DNA of 38,487 nt from Collinsella sp. (lineage in GTDB: Bacteria; Actinomycetota; Coriobacteriia; Coriobacteriales; Coriobacteriaceae): contig DXZQ01000026.1 in NCBI GenBank assembly GCA_019419585.1, positions 1 through 38,487 of the forward strand, written 5' to 3'. How positions within the stretch are numbered: position 1 is the first letter of the stretch; each line of letters begins with the position of its first letter. The position numbers were made by a program, and so were the translations under genes. Positions 17,638-28,326 of this stretch are shown here, piece after piece. The notes under the pieces were generated by a model that worked only from the letters and a program-made list of their open reading frames with translations, was not told the DNA's origin and did no database searches.

Positions 17638-17641
17638 AATT

Positions 17642-19081
17642 ATGGCGAACAACCATACCGCGGGCGCTGCCGCCCGCACCTTCGCGCCCAGCGAGCTTTG
17701 CCAGCGTATGCTGGCCAAAACCAGCAAGGGCACCTGCGGTCCCTGCATCCTGTATCTTGAGGATGGGACCATTTTTTATGGACGTGCATGCGGCGCCGAG
17801 GGCACCGCGACCGGCGAAGTCTGCTTCAACACCTCACTCGAGGGCTACTTTGAGGTCATGACCGACCCGAGTTATGCCGGCCAAATCGTAACCATGACCT
17901 ATCCGCAGATCGGCAACTACGGTATCGACGAGACCGACGTCCAGTCGGCCTTCCCCGGCGACGCCGTGCGCCCTGCGAGCGCTCCGGCTATGCGCGGCAT
18001 GATCGTTCGCGACATGTGCACCACGCCTTCTAACTGGCGCTCGGCCGTCAGCGTGCCGGAGTATCTGCGCGCCCACGGCATCGTCGCTATCGAGGGCGTC
18101 GACACCCGCGCTCTGGTGCGCCATCTGCGCGACAATGGTTCCAAGATGGGCATTATCTCGACCGAGATCTTCGACGTCGACGAGCTTGCCGAGCGTCTGG
18201 CCGCAGCGCCCACGCTGGTAGGCGAGAACCTGGTCAAGACCGTAAGTTGCCCCGTACCTCACGAGTTTGTGGCCGCCGATCTGCCTGCCACGCATGACTT
18301 TGCGCTTTCGGCTGCCGCTCCTGCCCGTCACAAAGTGGTCGCATACGACTGCGGTGTGAAGCGCGGCATTCTGGAGGGGCTGGTCCGCGCCGGCTGCGAC
18401 CTTACCGTCGTGCCGTGGGACACGCCTGCCCAGCAGGTGCTCGACATGAATCCCGACGGCGTCTTTTTGTCCAATGGCCCCGGCGACCCCGACGCCGTGG
18501 TGGAGACCTACGAGCAGGTGCAGCAGCTGATCGGCAAGGTGCCGGTCTTTGGTATTTGTCTTGGTCACCAGATGATCAGCCTGGCCTGCGGCGCCCAGAT
18601 GGAAAAGCTTAAGTTCGGTCACCGCGGTGGCAACCAGCCGGTTATGAACCTGGTAAGCCGCCGTGTGGAGATCACCGCGCAAAACCATGGCTTTGGCCTG
18701 CTGTTCCCCAGCTTGGGCAAGCTTGTCCCCGAGCTTTCCGGCGGCGAGACCGAGCATGCGGCCGATGGAGATCTGCGCGTCTGGGTGCGCCGCGGAATCG
18801 CGCCGGTCGTGATGAACGAGCGCTTTGGTCGCATTCGCCTGACACATGTGAACCTCAACGACGGCACCGCCGAGGGCATCCAGCTGCTCGACGCACCGTG
18901 CTTCTCGGTCCAGTACCACCCCGAGGCCTCGCCTGGCCCCACCGATGCCCACTATCTCTTTACCGCCTTTACGCGACTCATGGACGGCGAGGAGAACTAC
19001 CTGGACATCGACACCGCGAAGGACCGCCTTGCCGGCTGGAACTTTGCTGAGTTCGAGACCGCTGAGACCGAGGAGAACTAA
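17642..19081 (+). CDS. carA: Carbamoyl-phosphate synthase small subunit
   Basis: The glutaminase subunit frees ammonia for CarB. The N-terminal domain starts near residue 35 ('GPCILYLEDGTIFYG'). The class I amidotransferase domain has the nucleophile Cys306 in 'GICLGHQM', with His426 and Glu428 in 'QYHPEAS'. At 479 residues it is about 100 longer than usual: 30 extra N-terminal residues, an insert of about 40 (353-398) between 'NHGF' and 'LTHVNLNDGT', and a C-terminal tail of about 30. The ATG at 17642 follows GGAAGGAG; an earlier in-frame ATG at 17621 lies inside the PyrR hairpin and is not credible. carB starts two bases after the stop. Confidence 0.97.
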   Translation: MANNHTAGAAARTFAPSELCQRMLAKTSKGTCGPCILYLEDGTIFYGRACGAEGTATGEVCFNTSLEGYFEVMTDPSYAGQIVTMTYPQIGNYGIDETDVQSAFPGDAVRPASAPAMRGMIVRDMCTTPSNWRSAVSVPEYLRAHGIVAIEGVDTRALVRHLRDNGSKMGIISTEIFDVDELAERLAAAPTLVGENLVKTVSCPVPHEFVAADLPATHDFALSAAAPARHKVVAYDCGVKRGILEGLVRAGCDLTVVPWDTPAQQVLDMNPDGVFLSNGPGDPDAVVETYEQVQQLIGKVPVFGICLGHQMISLACGAQMEKLKFGHRGGNQPVMNLVSRRVEITAQNHGFGLLFPSLGKLVPELSGGETEHAADGDLRVWVRRGIAPVVMNERFGRIRLTHVNLNDGTAEGIQLLDAPCFSVQYHPEASPGPTDAHYLFTAFTRLMDGEENYLDIDTAKDRLAGWNFAEFETAETEEN

Positions 19082-19082
19082 C

Positions 19083-22397
<3,315 letters not shown>

Positions 22398-22409
22398 TGT
22401 GACCGGGTC

Positions 22410-22494
22410 GGCCGGGGCGGCAGCCGGACACTTTCTCTCGGAAACTGGGCTTCGCGAAGTTTTCCGAGAGAAAGGTCCGCCTCCCGCCCCGGCC
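22410..22494. repeat. Long hairpin element A with conserved 16-nt loop
   Basis: An 85-base imperfect palindrome lies 12 bases after carB. The outer arms GGCCGGGGCGG (22410-22420) and CCGCCCCGGCC (22484-22494) are perfect. The inner arms from 22431-22444 pair with 22461-22474 without a mismatch. Two mismatches and one bulged A lie between. The loop CTGGGCTTCGCGAAGT (22445-22460) is identical to that of element B near 27690, read on the other strand. Confidence 0.85.
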
Positions 22495-22566
22495 TGCGGT
22501 GACTTGGCCGCACCGTGTGCTGCCGAAGTGGCTTTGCGCGATGACTAGGGCTGAATAAAATTGAGT

Positions 22567-22602
22567 GTGGGCGCCGTCGTTCGTTTGAACGACGGCGCCC
22601 AC
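22567..22602. terminator. Bidirectional terminator between carB and gntR
   Basis: GTGGGCGCCGTCGTTC at 22567-22582 pairs perfectly with GAACGACGGCGCCCAC at 22587-22602 around GTTT. GTTTTGG follows on the plus strand and CAATTTTATT on the minus strand. It lies between convergent carB and gntR. Confidence 0.85.
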
Positions 22603-22611
22603 GTTTTGGAT

Positions 22612-23394
22612 TTATTGGGCTGTGGCGGTGAAGGTTGTTTTGTCGGCGGCGATGTGCACGTGCAGCTTTGCCTGACCGTCGCAGCTGATGAGCACGCCTA
22701 CCTCGAACGGGGTTCCCGTCTTGTCGTAGGTCGAACGCACGATGCGCATCGCCGCCTTACCGGTGTTCTGTCCCAAAAGGCGCGCCTCATGCTTGTCGAG
22801 GTTGACCGTCTCGTAGACGGCATCGACGCTTGCGGGCAGGATGCCGGTCTTTTCCGCGATGTAGGCGTAGAGCGAGCCATCCACGTCTTTGCGTGTGAGC
22901 TCGGGGCAAAGTGACACGGGGATATAGACGTAGTTGAGCTCCATGGGTTTGTCGTTGGCGAGACGCAGGCGGCGAATCTCCCAGACGGGTGTCCCTTCGG
23001 GCACTTTGAGCCCAGAGGCGATGCCGCGGACGGCCGGTATGCTTGAAAAGGCGAGAATCTGCGAGCTCGGAACCCGTCCCGCTTCGCGCATCCGCGCGCT
23101 GAAATTCAGGGCCAGGTCGATGCCGGGTGCTGAGGTTTGGGGCTTGATGAACGTGCCCTGCCCACGTTTGCGCACCACGCGCCCCTCGATGACGAGATCT
23201 TGGAAGCAACGGCGCACGGTCGCGCGCGATAACTCCAGCCGCTCACAGATTTCGAGCTCGCGTGGCAGCGGCGTCTTGGTGTCGAACGCCTGGCTGGCGA
23301 TAAGCAGGGCGATTCGATGTTTAAGTTGGACATAGAGCGGCGTATCACCGCTGCGGTCGAAGGGTTCGGAGGCGAGAAACGAGATCATATCCAT
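22612..23394 (-). CDS. GntR-family (HutC/UTRA) transcriptional regulator
   Basis: The 260-residue protein has an N-terminal winged helix (about 17-85; 'ICERLELSRATVRRCFQDLVIEGRVVRKRGQGTFI' spans the recognition helix and wing) and a C-terminal UTRA effector domain (about 95-255) that normally binds a sugar or sugar phosphate. It is transcribed divergently from the PTS operon and is the obvious candidate for its repressor. Of several in-frame Met codons, the ATG at 23394 is chosen because GGAGGT lies five bases upstream. The ligand is not known; a phosphorylated amino sugar or hexose is a guess from the HutC family. Confidence 0.9.
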   Translation of the reverse strand: MDMISFLASEPFDRSGDTPLYVQLKHRIALLIASQAFDTKTPLPRELEICERLELSRATVRRCFQDLVIEGRVVRKRGQGTFIKPQTSAPGIDLALNFSARMREAGRVPSSQILAFSSIPAVRGIASGLKVPEGTPVWEIRRLRLANDKPMELNYVYIPVSLCPELTRKDVDGSLYAYIAEKTGILPASVDAVYETVNLDKHEARLLGQNTGKAAMRIVRSTYDKTGTPFEVGVLISCDGQAKLHVHIAADKTTFTATAQ

Positions 23395-23477
23395 GGGGTA
23401 CCTCCATGTCGTGAGCATACGTGACATGGTCTGACACTGCGGGACAAACCGGTGATGTCAGGCCCGATTCTTGTTGG

Positions 23478-23492
23478 TATGTATGGTACATA
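23478..23492. promoter_or_regulatory. Palindromic operator candidate in the gntR-PTS gap
   Basis: TATGTA at 23478-23483 and TACATA at 23487-23492 form a perfect palindrome with a three-base centre. The size and TA-rich arms fit a GntR/HutC operator. It lies between the two divergent genes. Confidence 0.45.
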
Positions 23493-23569
23493 AGGAACAT
23501 AAAACATTTATCAGGCAATCTACCTGCTATTTTAAAAATAATTAGAAGAAAAAATAATTTAGGCACAAA

Positions 23570-23618
23570 AATAGTTGCTACCGTTAACCGACGAATAGTT
23601 GCCGTTCGCAACTATTTT
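23570..23618 (+). promoter_or_regulatory. PTS leader: triple AATAGTTGC motif and hairpin
   Basis: AATAGTTGC occurs at 23570-23578 and again at 23594-23602, and its complement GCAACTATT at 23608-23616. The second copy makes a tight 9-bp hairpin with the complement, followed by TTCTT. The first copy could pair with the same partner instead. This is either a tandem operator (two direct, one inverted half-sites, 24-base repeat step) or an attenuator with alternative pairings. The rest of the 308-base gap (23395-23702) is AT-rich in its middle (23500-23570) and holds the likely promoter, perhaps with an extended -10 TGCTATTTT near 23525. Confidence 0.45.
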
Positions 23619-23702
23619 CTTGTACCGAACATGCCCCGGCGCAACAATAATCTCAGCAAAAAACAAAGCCGTGCGACACACGGCAGGTCGAGAGGAGACC
23701 GC

Positions 23703-24137
23703 ATGCGGTATCTGGTAATGGTCAGTCACGGAACGCTCGCTCCCGGACTGCACAGTGTCCTCAAGATGCTCGGCAATGACGCCCCGAACATCTTGTCGAC
23801 GAGTCTCGTGGACGGCATGGGCGCTGACGAGTATGTCGAGAACGTCAAGGCGATGCTCGCTTCCGTTACCGCCGATGACGAGGTTGTCCTGCTTGGTGAC
23901 ATCCTGGGCGGATCGCCGCTCACCAATGCCATGAACACGCTGGCCGAGAAGGGCCTGCTCGCCCACACCATTGCCTTCGGCGGTATGAATCTGCCCATGG
24001 CTATGACCGCCATGATGGGGCTTGCCACCATGGACCTGGATTCCCTCAAGCAGATGATGCTGCAGGAGGGCAAGAACGGTATGTCCGAGCTTGTGGTCCC
24101 GACCGATGACACCGACGACGAGGACGACGAGATCTAG
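23703..24137 (+). CDS. PTS mannose-family EIIA component
   Basis: The 144-residue cytoplasmic protein takes phosphate from HPr and passes it to EIIB. 'VMVSHGTLAPGL' carries the phosphorylated His9, and 'LLGDILGGSPLTNAM' and 'GGMNLPM' are the mannose-family EIIA motifs. It ends in a strongly acidic tail (about residues 134-144). The ATG at 23703 follows GAGAGGAG; an upstream in-frame extension crosses the promoter region. First gene of the four-gene operon. Confidence 0.95.
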   Translation: MRYLVMVSHGTLAPGLHSVLKMLGNDAPNILSTSLVDGMGADEYVENVKAMLASVTADDEVVLLGDILGGSPLTNAMNTLAEKGLLAHTIAFGGMNLPMAMTAMMGLATMDLDSLKQMMLQEGKNGMSELVVPTDDTDDEDDEI

Positions 24138-24169
24138 GCAGGGCATCCGCCCCAATTTTCGTGATGGAG

Positions 24170-24194
24170 CGGGGGTTAAGAGGAAAGACCCCCG
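24170..24194 (+). other. Intercistronic hairpin between EIIA and EIIB genes
   Basis: CGGGGGT at 24170-24176 pairs with ACCCCCG at 24188-24194 around an 11-base A/G-rich loop. It lies 22 bases before the EIIB start. It could stabilise or process the transcript to set the ratio of subunits. Confidence 0.55.
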
Positions 24195-24216
24195 GTGATA
24201 AGGAAAGGGAGAACGC

Positions 24217-24705
24217 ATGATTTCGTTCATCCGCATTGACGACCGTATGATCCATGGACAGACCGTTACCCGTTGGGCCCTCGAGTATCCCTGCGACGGT
24301 CTTATCGCCGTCAACGACGCCGCGGCGTCCAATCCCGTGCTCAAGGAGGCCTACAAGAGTGCCACGCGCAAGAAGACGTTCGTGTGGACCAAGGAGCACT
24401 TCAAGGAGGTCTCCGAGAAGGTTCTCAAGTCCAACACCAAATACTTCCTGATCACCAAGAACCCGCTCGACATGAAGGAACTTCTCGTCGATTTTGGCTT
24501 TAAGCCCGGCATGGACCGCATCATCGTCGGTCCCTGCAACGATCGTCCCGGCACCACCAAGCTCGGCAACAACCAGTCGATCACGCAAGAAGAGGCCCAG
24601 GCGCTCGAGGATCTCACCAACGCCGGCTACACGGTCGAGTTCGCCCTTATCAAGGAGAAATCCATCGGTGAGTGGCCCAAGTTCCGCGGTCAGTTTGGCT
24701 TCTAG
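24217..24705 (+). CDS. PTS mannose-family EIIB component
   Basis: The 162-residue protein accepts phosphate from EIIA and phosphorylates the incoming sugar. 'IRIDDRMIHGQTVTRW' near the N-terminus contains the active His14, and 'PLDMKELLVDFG' and 'GPCNDRPGTTKLG' match the family. EIIB is a separate gene here, not fused to EIIA as in some manX genes. AAGGGAG precedes the ATG. Confidence 0.95.
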   Translation: MISFIRIDDRMIHGQTVTRWALEYPCDGLIAVNDAAASNPVLKEAYKSATRKKTFVWTKEHFKEVSEKVLKSNTKYFLITKNPLDMKELLVDFGFKPGMDRIIVGPCNDRPGTTKLGNNQSITQEEAQALEDLTNAGYTVEFALIKEKSIGEWPKFRGQFGF

Positions 24706-24733
24706 TTAGACGCCAGCCGCATTTTGGTACCTA

Positions 24734-24755
24734 CAGCCCTGGGGGAAAGGGGCTG
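24734..24755 (+). other. Intercistronic hairpin between EIIB and EIIC genes
   Basis: CAGCCC at 24734-24739 pairs with GGGCTG at 24750-24755 around a 10-base loop, 22 bases before EIIC. It mirrors the position of the hairpin before EIIB. Confidence 0.5.
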
Positions 24756-24777
24756 AGGAATAAAGAAAGGGGAAAGC

Positions 24778-25635
24778 ATGGCAATCAATGCATTCCAAGC
24801 CGCGCTGTTCGGCCTGTTCGCCTGCCTGGCATCACTGCCTGGCATGGGCGGCACGACGATCGGCAACTACACTCTGGGTCGTCCTCTGGTCGCCGGCCTC
24901 ATCGTCGGCATCATCATGGGCGATATGCAGACGGGCATCCTCGTCGGCGCTGCCATCCAGGTTGTCTACATCGCTCTCGTGACCCCCGGCGGAACCGTCT
25001 CCGCCGACGTCCGCGCCGTGTCCTATATCGGCATCCCGCTGGCGATCCTCGCCATCAAGAACTCGGGCATCGATCCCGCCTCCGCTGAGGCTGCCGGCAT
25101 GGCCGCATCCCTCGGCGCCGCCGTCGGCACGCTCGGCACTGTGCTCTTCTATGGCACCGCCACCATCAACCTGGTGTGGCAGGGCATGGGCTGGAAGTGG
25201 CTCGAGAAGGGCGATCTCCACAAGCTCTACCTGGTCAACAACGTTCTGCCTTGGATCGGTCACATCGTCTGCTCGTTCCTCCCGACGTTCATCATCACCA
25301 TGGGCGGCACCGCCATGGTCGACCTCATGAAGACCTACATGCCCATGGACGGCATCGCGATGAAGACGCTGTTCACCGTCGGCTCGCTGCTGCCTACCGT
25401 CGGTATCGCCATCCTGCTCAAGCAGGTCATCTCTAAGCCCACGGACTTCCTGACGTTCTTCTTCGGCTTCACCCTGTCCGCTGTTATGGGCTGCAACCTG
25501 ATCGCCGCTGCCGGCATCGGCTGCTTCTTCGCCCTGATCAACTATGAGATCGCTTCGCTCAAGATCGACCTCGCAAACGCTCCCAAGGCAGCTATCGCCT
25601 CGGGCTCCGATGATGAGGAAGAGGAGGACATCTAA
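24778..25635 (+). CDS. PTS mannose-family EIIC membrane component
   Basis: The 285-residue inner-membrane protein forms, with EIID, the sugar channel. 'LPGMGGTTIGNYTLGRPLVAG' and 'GDMQTGILVGAAIQVVYIALVTPGGTVSAD' are typical EIIC segments, and about seven hydrophobic helices follow. It ends with an acidic tail (DDEEEEDI). AAAGGGGAAAGC before the ATG is the ribosome-binding site. Its TAA overlaps the EIID ATG by one base (TAATG), so the two are translated together. Confidence 0.95.
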   Translation: MAINAFQAALFGLFACLASLPGMGGTTIGNYTLGRPLVAGLIVGIIMGDMQTGILVGAAIQVVYIALVTPGGTVSADVRAVSYIGIPLAILAIKNSGIDPASAEAAGMAASLGAAVGTLGTVLFYGTATINLVWQGMGWKWLEKGDLHKLYLVNNVLPWIGHIVCSFLPTFIITMGGTAMVDLMKTYMPMDGIAMKTLFTVGSLLPTVGIAILLKQVISKPTDFLTFFFGFTLSAVMGCNLIAAAGIGCFFALINYEIASLKIDLANAPKAAIASGSDDEEEEDI

Positions 25636-26462
25636 TGGCAGAGAAGAAGAAACTCTCTAAGAAAACGCTTGCCAAGTCGTTCCGCAACTGGTCCTATGGC
25701 AACCTGACTTGCTTCTCGCAGGAGCACATGCAGACCTTCGGTTACCTGTGCGCCATGCTTCCGATCGTCGAGGAGCTCTACGACACGCCCGAGGAGCAGA
25801 AGCAGGCCCTCCAGACCTACTCCGCGTTCTTCAACACCGAGCCGCAGATCGGCACCATGATTGTCGGCGTCACCGCCGGCCTCGAGGAGGCTCGCGCAAA
25901 CGGCGAGGCCATCGACGACGACGCCATCAACGGCATCCGCGCCGGCCTCATGGGCCCGCTCGCCGGCCTTGGCGACTCGCTGATCGTCGGTACCCTGATC
26001 CCGATCCTGCTCGGTATCGCCCTCGGTCTCTCGACCGGCGGCTCTCCGCTCGGTGCCATCTTCTATATTGTCGTGTGGAACCTGCTCATGTTCCTTGGCA
26101 TGCGCTTTGCCTACAACCAGGGCTATGAGCTCGGCGGCAAGGCGGTTGAGGCACTGGTCGGCCCCAAGGCAAAGGCTCTTCGCGATTCCATCGTGATGGT
26201 CGGTACCATGGTCATCGGTGCAGTCGGTGCTACCTGGGTCTCCATCACCTGCAGCCCCAACCTGGTGCTGCCCGGCGGCGGTAAGTTCCAGGACACGCTC
26301 GATGGCATCTATCCGCACCTGCTGCCGATGGTCTTCATCATCTTCTGCTGGTACATGATGACCAAGAAGAAGGTCAACCCCATCGTTATGATGCTGATTC
26401 TCGTCGTGATCGCATTCGTGGGCGTTGTTATTGGCTTCTTCGACCCGGCACTGAGCTACTAG
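25635..26462 (+). CDS. PTS mannose-family EIID membrane component
   Basis: The 275-residue protein is EIID, found only in the mannose family. 'KSFRNWSYGNLTCFSQEHMQ' near residue 13, 'FFNTEPQIGTMIVGVTAGLEEARANG' near 67 and 'GIRAGLMGPLAGLGDSLIVGT' near 105 are family signatures, with membrane helices towards the C-terminus. Substrates of the family include mannose, glucosamine, N-acetylgalactosamine, fructose and sorbose; sequence alone does not decide. Last gene of the operon, followed by a terminator. Confidence 0.95.
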   Translation: MAEKKKLSKKTLAKSFRNWSYGNLTCFSQEHMQTFGYLCAMLPIVEELYDTPEEQKQALQTYSAFFNTEPQIGTMIVGVTAGLEEARANGEAIDDDAINGIRAGLMGPLAGLGDSLIVGTLIPILLGIALGLSTGGSPLGAIFYIVVWNLLMFLGMRFAYNQGYELGGKAVEALVGPKAKALRDSIVMVGTMVIGAVGATWVSITCSPNLVLPGGGKFQDTLDGIYPHLLPMVFIIFCWYMMTKKKVNPIVMMLILVVIAFVGVVIGFFDPALSY

Positions 26463-26484
26463 TCATCATCCCCTGGCCCCCTGT

Positions 26485-26522
26485 AAGGCCGTGCGGCCTC
26501 AACCGCACGGCCTTCTGATTTT
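26485..26522 (+). terminator. Terminator of the PTS operon
   Basis: AAGGCCGTGCGG at 26485-26496 pairs with CCGCACGGCCTT at 26503-26514 around CCTCAA, followed by CTGATTTT. Confidence 0.88.
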
Positions 26523-26658
26523 GCGCCGCCCTTCAAGGGCAATATGGCCAGCGACCTCCATCGCCTACACGACACCCGCTATATTGCTCTTGAAAGATGA
26601 CGTATTCGAAAAACGATGTTCTTGCACATGATGCACGCTTTGCACGAGGAGGACCCAT

Positions 26659-26985
26659 ATGCACGAGAAACACGGACACGACCTTTCGCGCGACGACTTG
26701 ATCCGCGAGGCAAAGATGCAGACCGATGCTATTCAGCGGCTCAACGTTTGGCTGCGTCTGGGCTATTCGCTCGTGGCTATTGGCTTTTTGGTGGGGATGT
26801 GGGGTATGCAGGGCGGCCCCGGCTGGGGCGTCCCCGCGGGCATCGTATGCTTGGTGGTGGGCACTCCGCTTTCGATTGTGCTTAAGGTTGGCACGACCAA
26901 CGCCAAAAAGAATGTTGAGCGTATGCTCGAGGCCGCGGGTATCGACGTTGAGAAGCTTATGCGACGCAAGAAGGACGAGCAATAG
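26659..26985 (+). CDS. Small two-helix membrane protein, unknown
   Basis: The 108-residue protein has a His-rich, charged N-terminus, two hydrophobic helices (about 32-50 and 57-77) separated by a short Gly-rich turn, and a charged C-terminal helix. I do not recognise a family. GAGGAGGA lies seven bases before the ATG. It is flanked by the PTS terminator and the marR gene and seems to be a single transcription unit. Confidence 0.7.
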   Translation: MHEKHGHDLSRDDLIREAKMQTDAIQRLNVWLRLGYSLVAIGFLVGMWGMQGGPGWGVPAGIVCLVVGTPLSIVLKVGTTNAKKNVERMLEAAGIDVEKLMRRKKDEQ

Positions 26986-27053
26986 ACTTCCGCGTTGGGG
27001 TATCATAAATAATTGTTGCGAATGTTAACTAATGTACGGCAAATGACGGTTTT

Positions 27054-27530
27054 ATGGCCCTTCTAGAGTTGCAAAGGACAATATCCCCAGTGGATTACGA
27101 TGACGTCGCTCGAAAACTGATTGTGTACTCACGTTCCCTTGCCAAGGGATCCTTGAGTGCTGCCGGCGGCGCCAGTGTGGGCGAGGCACCGGTTCTGCAG
27201 TATTTGTCTGGCGTGGACGACGATGTCATTCCCTCCGAGATCGCCAAGAAGCTGAAATACTCCCGTGCGCGTATGTCGCACATCTTGGAGTCACTCGAGA
27301 GCAAGGGTTATATTCAGCGCAGGACTGATTCAAACGATCGTCGGCGTGTGTTGGTGAGCATCACCGAGGAAGGCCGCGATTTTGCGGCGAAAAAAAATGC
27401 CGAGAGCGTGGCATCGCTCTCGAAACAACTCTCAGCGCTCGGCGAGCACGATGCCCAGGAGCTCGTGCGCATTCTGAATAAAGCCTATAGCCTTACCTAT
27501 GATGCTGACGACTACCCGGACAATCTATAA
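27054..27530 (+). CDS. MarR-family transcriptional regulator
   Basis: The 158-residue protein has a MarR winged-helix domain: 'IPSEIAKKLKYSRARMSHILESLESKGYIQRRTDSNDRRR' (about residues 59-98) covers the recognition helix and wing, and 'VLVSITEEG' follows. Flanking helices would form the dimer. MarR proteins repress nearby genes and release DNA on binding small phenolic or drug-like ligands; the target here is unclear. The ATG at 27054 has no good ribosome-binding site; a GTG at 27090 has AAAGGA about 11 bases before it and may be the true start. Confidence 0.85.
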   Translation: MALLELQRTISPVDYDDVARKLIVYSRSLAKGSLSAAGGASVGEAPVLQYLSGVDDDVIPSEIAKKLKYSRARMSHILESLESKGYIQRRTDSNDRRRVLVSITEEGRDFAAKKNAESVASLSKQLSALGEHDAQELVRILNKAYSLTYDADDYPDNL

Positions 27531-27660
27531 GGATAAAGGCAGACATTTAGGTGCATCTTGAAATGCATCCGGGGCAATTGTGCCCATCAACCACCGTCAA
27601 CATCTCATTCCAAACCAAATCAGCCAACGTACGTCATAGCAATCCCCGGTAGGTCGCAGG

Positions 27661-27730
27661 GTGGCGGTTGAGCCTTTCCCTCGGGAAACTTCGCGAAGCC
27701 CAGTTCCCGAGGGAAAGGCTCAACCGCCAC
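27661..27730. repeat. Long perfect hairpin element B with conserved 16-nt loop
   Basis: The arms 27661-27687 (starting GTGGCGGTTGAGCC) and 27704-27730 (ending GGCTCAACCGCCAC) pair perfectly over 27 bp. The loop ACTTCGCGAAGCCCAG is the reverse complement of the loop in element A after carB. The stem differs from A at two inner base pairs, each changed on both arms. It lies in the 296-base marR-purE gap (27531-27826), which otherwise holds only small inverted repeats and the purE promoter. Confidence 0.9.
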
Positions 27731-27734
27731 CACA

Positions 27735-27775
27735 AAGACCGCAGGGACGGGAGCAGCTATACTACTCTCAGTAGT
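27735..27775 (+). promoter_or_regulatory. Candidate purE promoter with overlapping palindrome
   Basis: AAGACC at 27735-27740 and TATACT at 27758-27763 are 17 bases apart. ACTACT at 27761-27766 and AGTAGT at 27770-27775 form an inverted repeat over the -10 box and start site, a position where a repressor could act. Confidence 0.4.
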
Positions 27776-27826
27776 TAAGGGTCGCGGATCCGCCGCGTCA
27801 CCGCTCTCAACAGGAGGTCTTTGTTT

Positions 27827-28291
27827 ATGGCAGATCAGAAGCCGGTTGTCGGGATCATCATGGGCTCCAAGTCCGATCTGGGCGTTATGGAAGGTTGCAC
27901 CGCCGAGCTTGAGGCGCTGGGCGTGCCCTATGAGCTCGTGATTGCAAGCGCGCACCGCACGCCGGCGAAGGTCCATGAGTGGGCCTCGACTGCTGCCGAC
28001 CGCGGCATCAAGGTGATTATCGCTGCCGCCGGCAAGGCCGCTCACCTGGGTGGCGTCGTGGCAGCCTTTACGCCGCTGCCGGTTATCGGCGTGCCTATGA
28101 AGACGAGTGACCTGGGCGGCATGGATTCGCTGCTGTCGATGGTGCAGATGCCTTCGGGCGTGCCCGTGGCCTGCGTTGCCATCAACGGCGCCAAGAACGC
28201 CGCCATCTATGCCACACAGATTCTGGGTGCTTGCGACCCCGAGTACCGCAAGGTTATCGAGAAGATGAAGCAGGAGATGGCTGACGCCTAA
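27827..28291 (+). CDS. purE: N5-carboxyaminoimidazole ribonucleotide mutase (class I PurE)
   Basis: The 154-residue enzyme converts N5-CAIR to CAIR in purine synthesis. 'GIIMGSKSDLGVM' near residue 11, 'SAHRTPAKVHEW' near 42 and 'AAAGKAAHLGGVVAAFTPLPVIGVP' near 65 are the substrate-binding signatures. This class normally needs PurK upstream; no purK lies in the window. The ATG at 27827 follows AGGAGG by nine bases; the TTG two codons earlier is too close to it. Confidence 0.97.
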   Translation: MADQKPVVGIIMGSKSDLGVMEGCTAELEALGVPYELVIASAHRTPAKVHEWASTAADRGIKVIIAAAGKAAHLGGVVAAFTPLPVIGVPMKTSDLGGMDSLLSMVQMPSGVPVACVAINGAKNAAIYATQILGACDPEYRKVIEKMKQEMADA

Positions 28292-28326
28292 GCGTTCCGC
28301 CGTTTCACCGCAGTATAAGGAGAGCC

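Noticed and set aside
18945..19082. Upstream extension of the carB reading frame
   Set aside because: It lies wholly inside the end of carA in another frame and carries no CarB-like sequence.
23561..23580. Sigma54-like promoter (GGCAC...TTGC) in the PTS leader, as mannose-type operons often have
   Set aside because: The GG and GC pairs are 13 bases apart, not the required 10, and no LevR-type activator is present.
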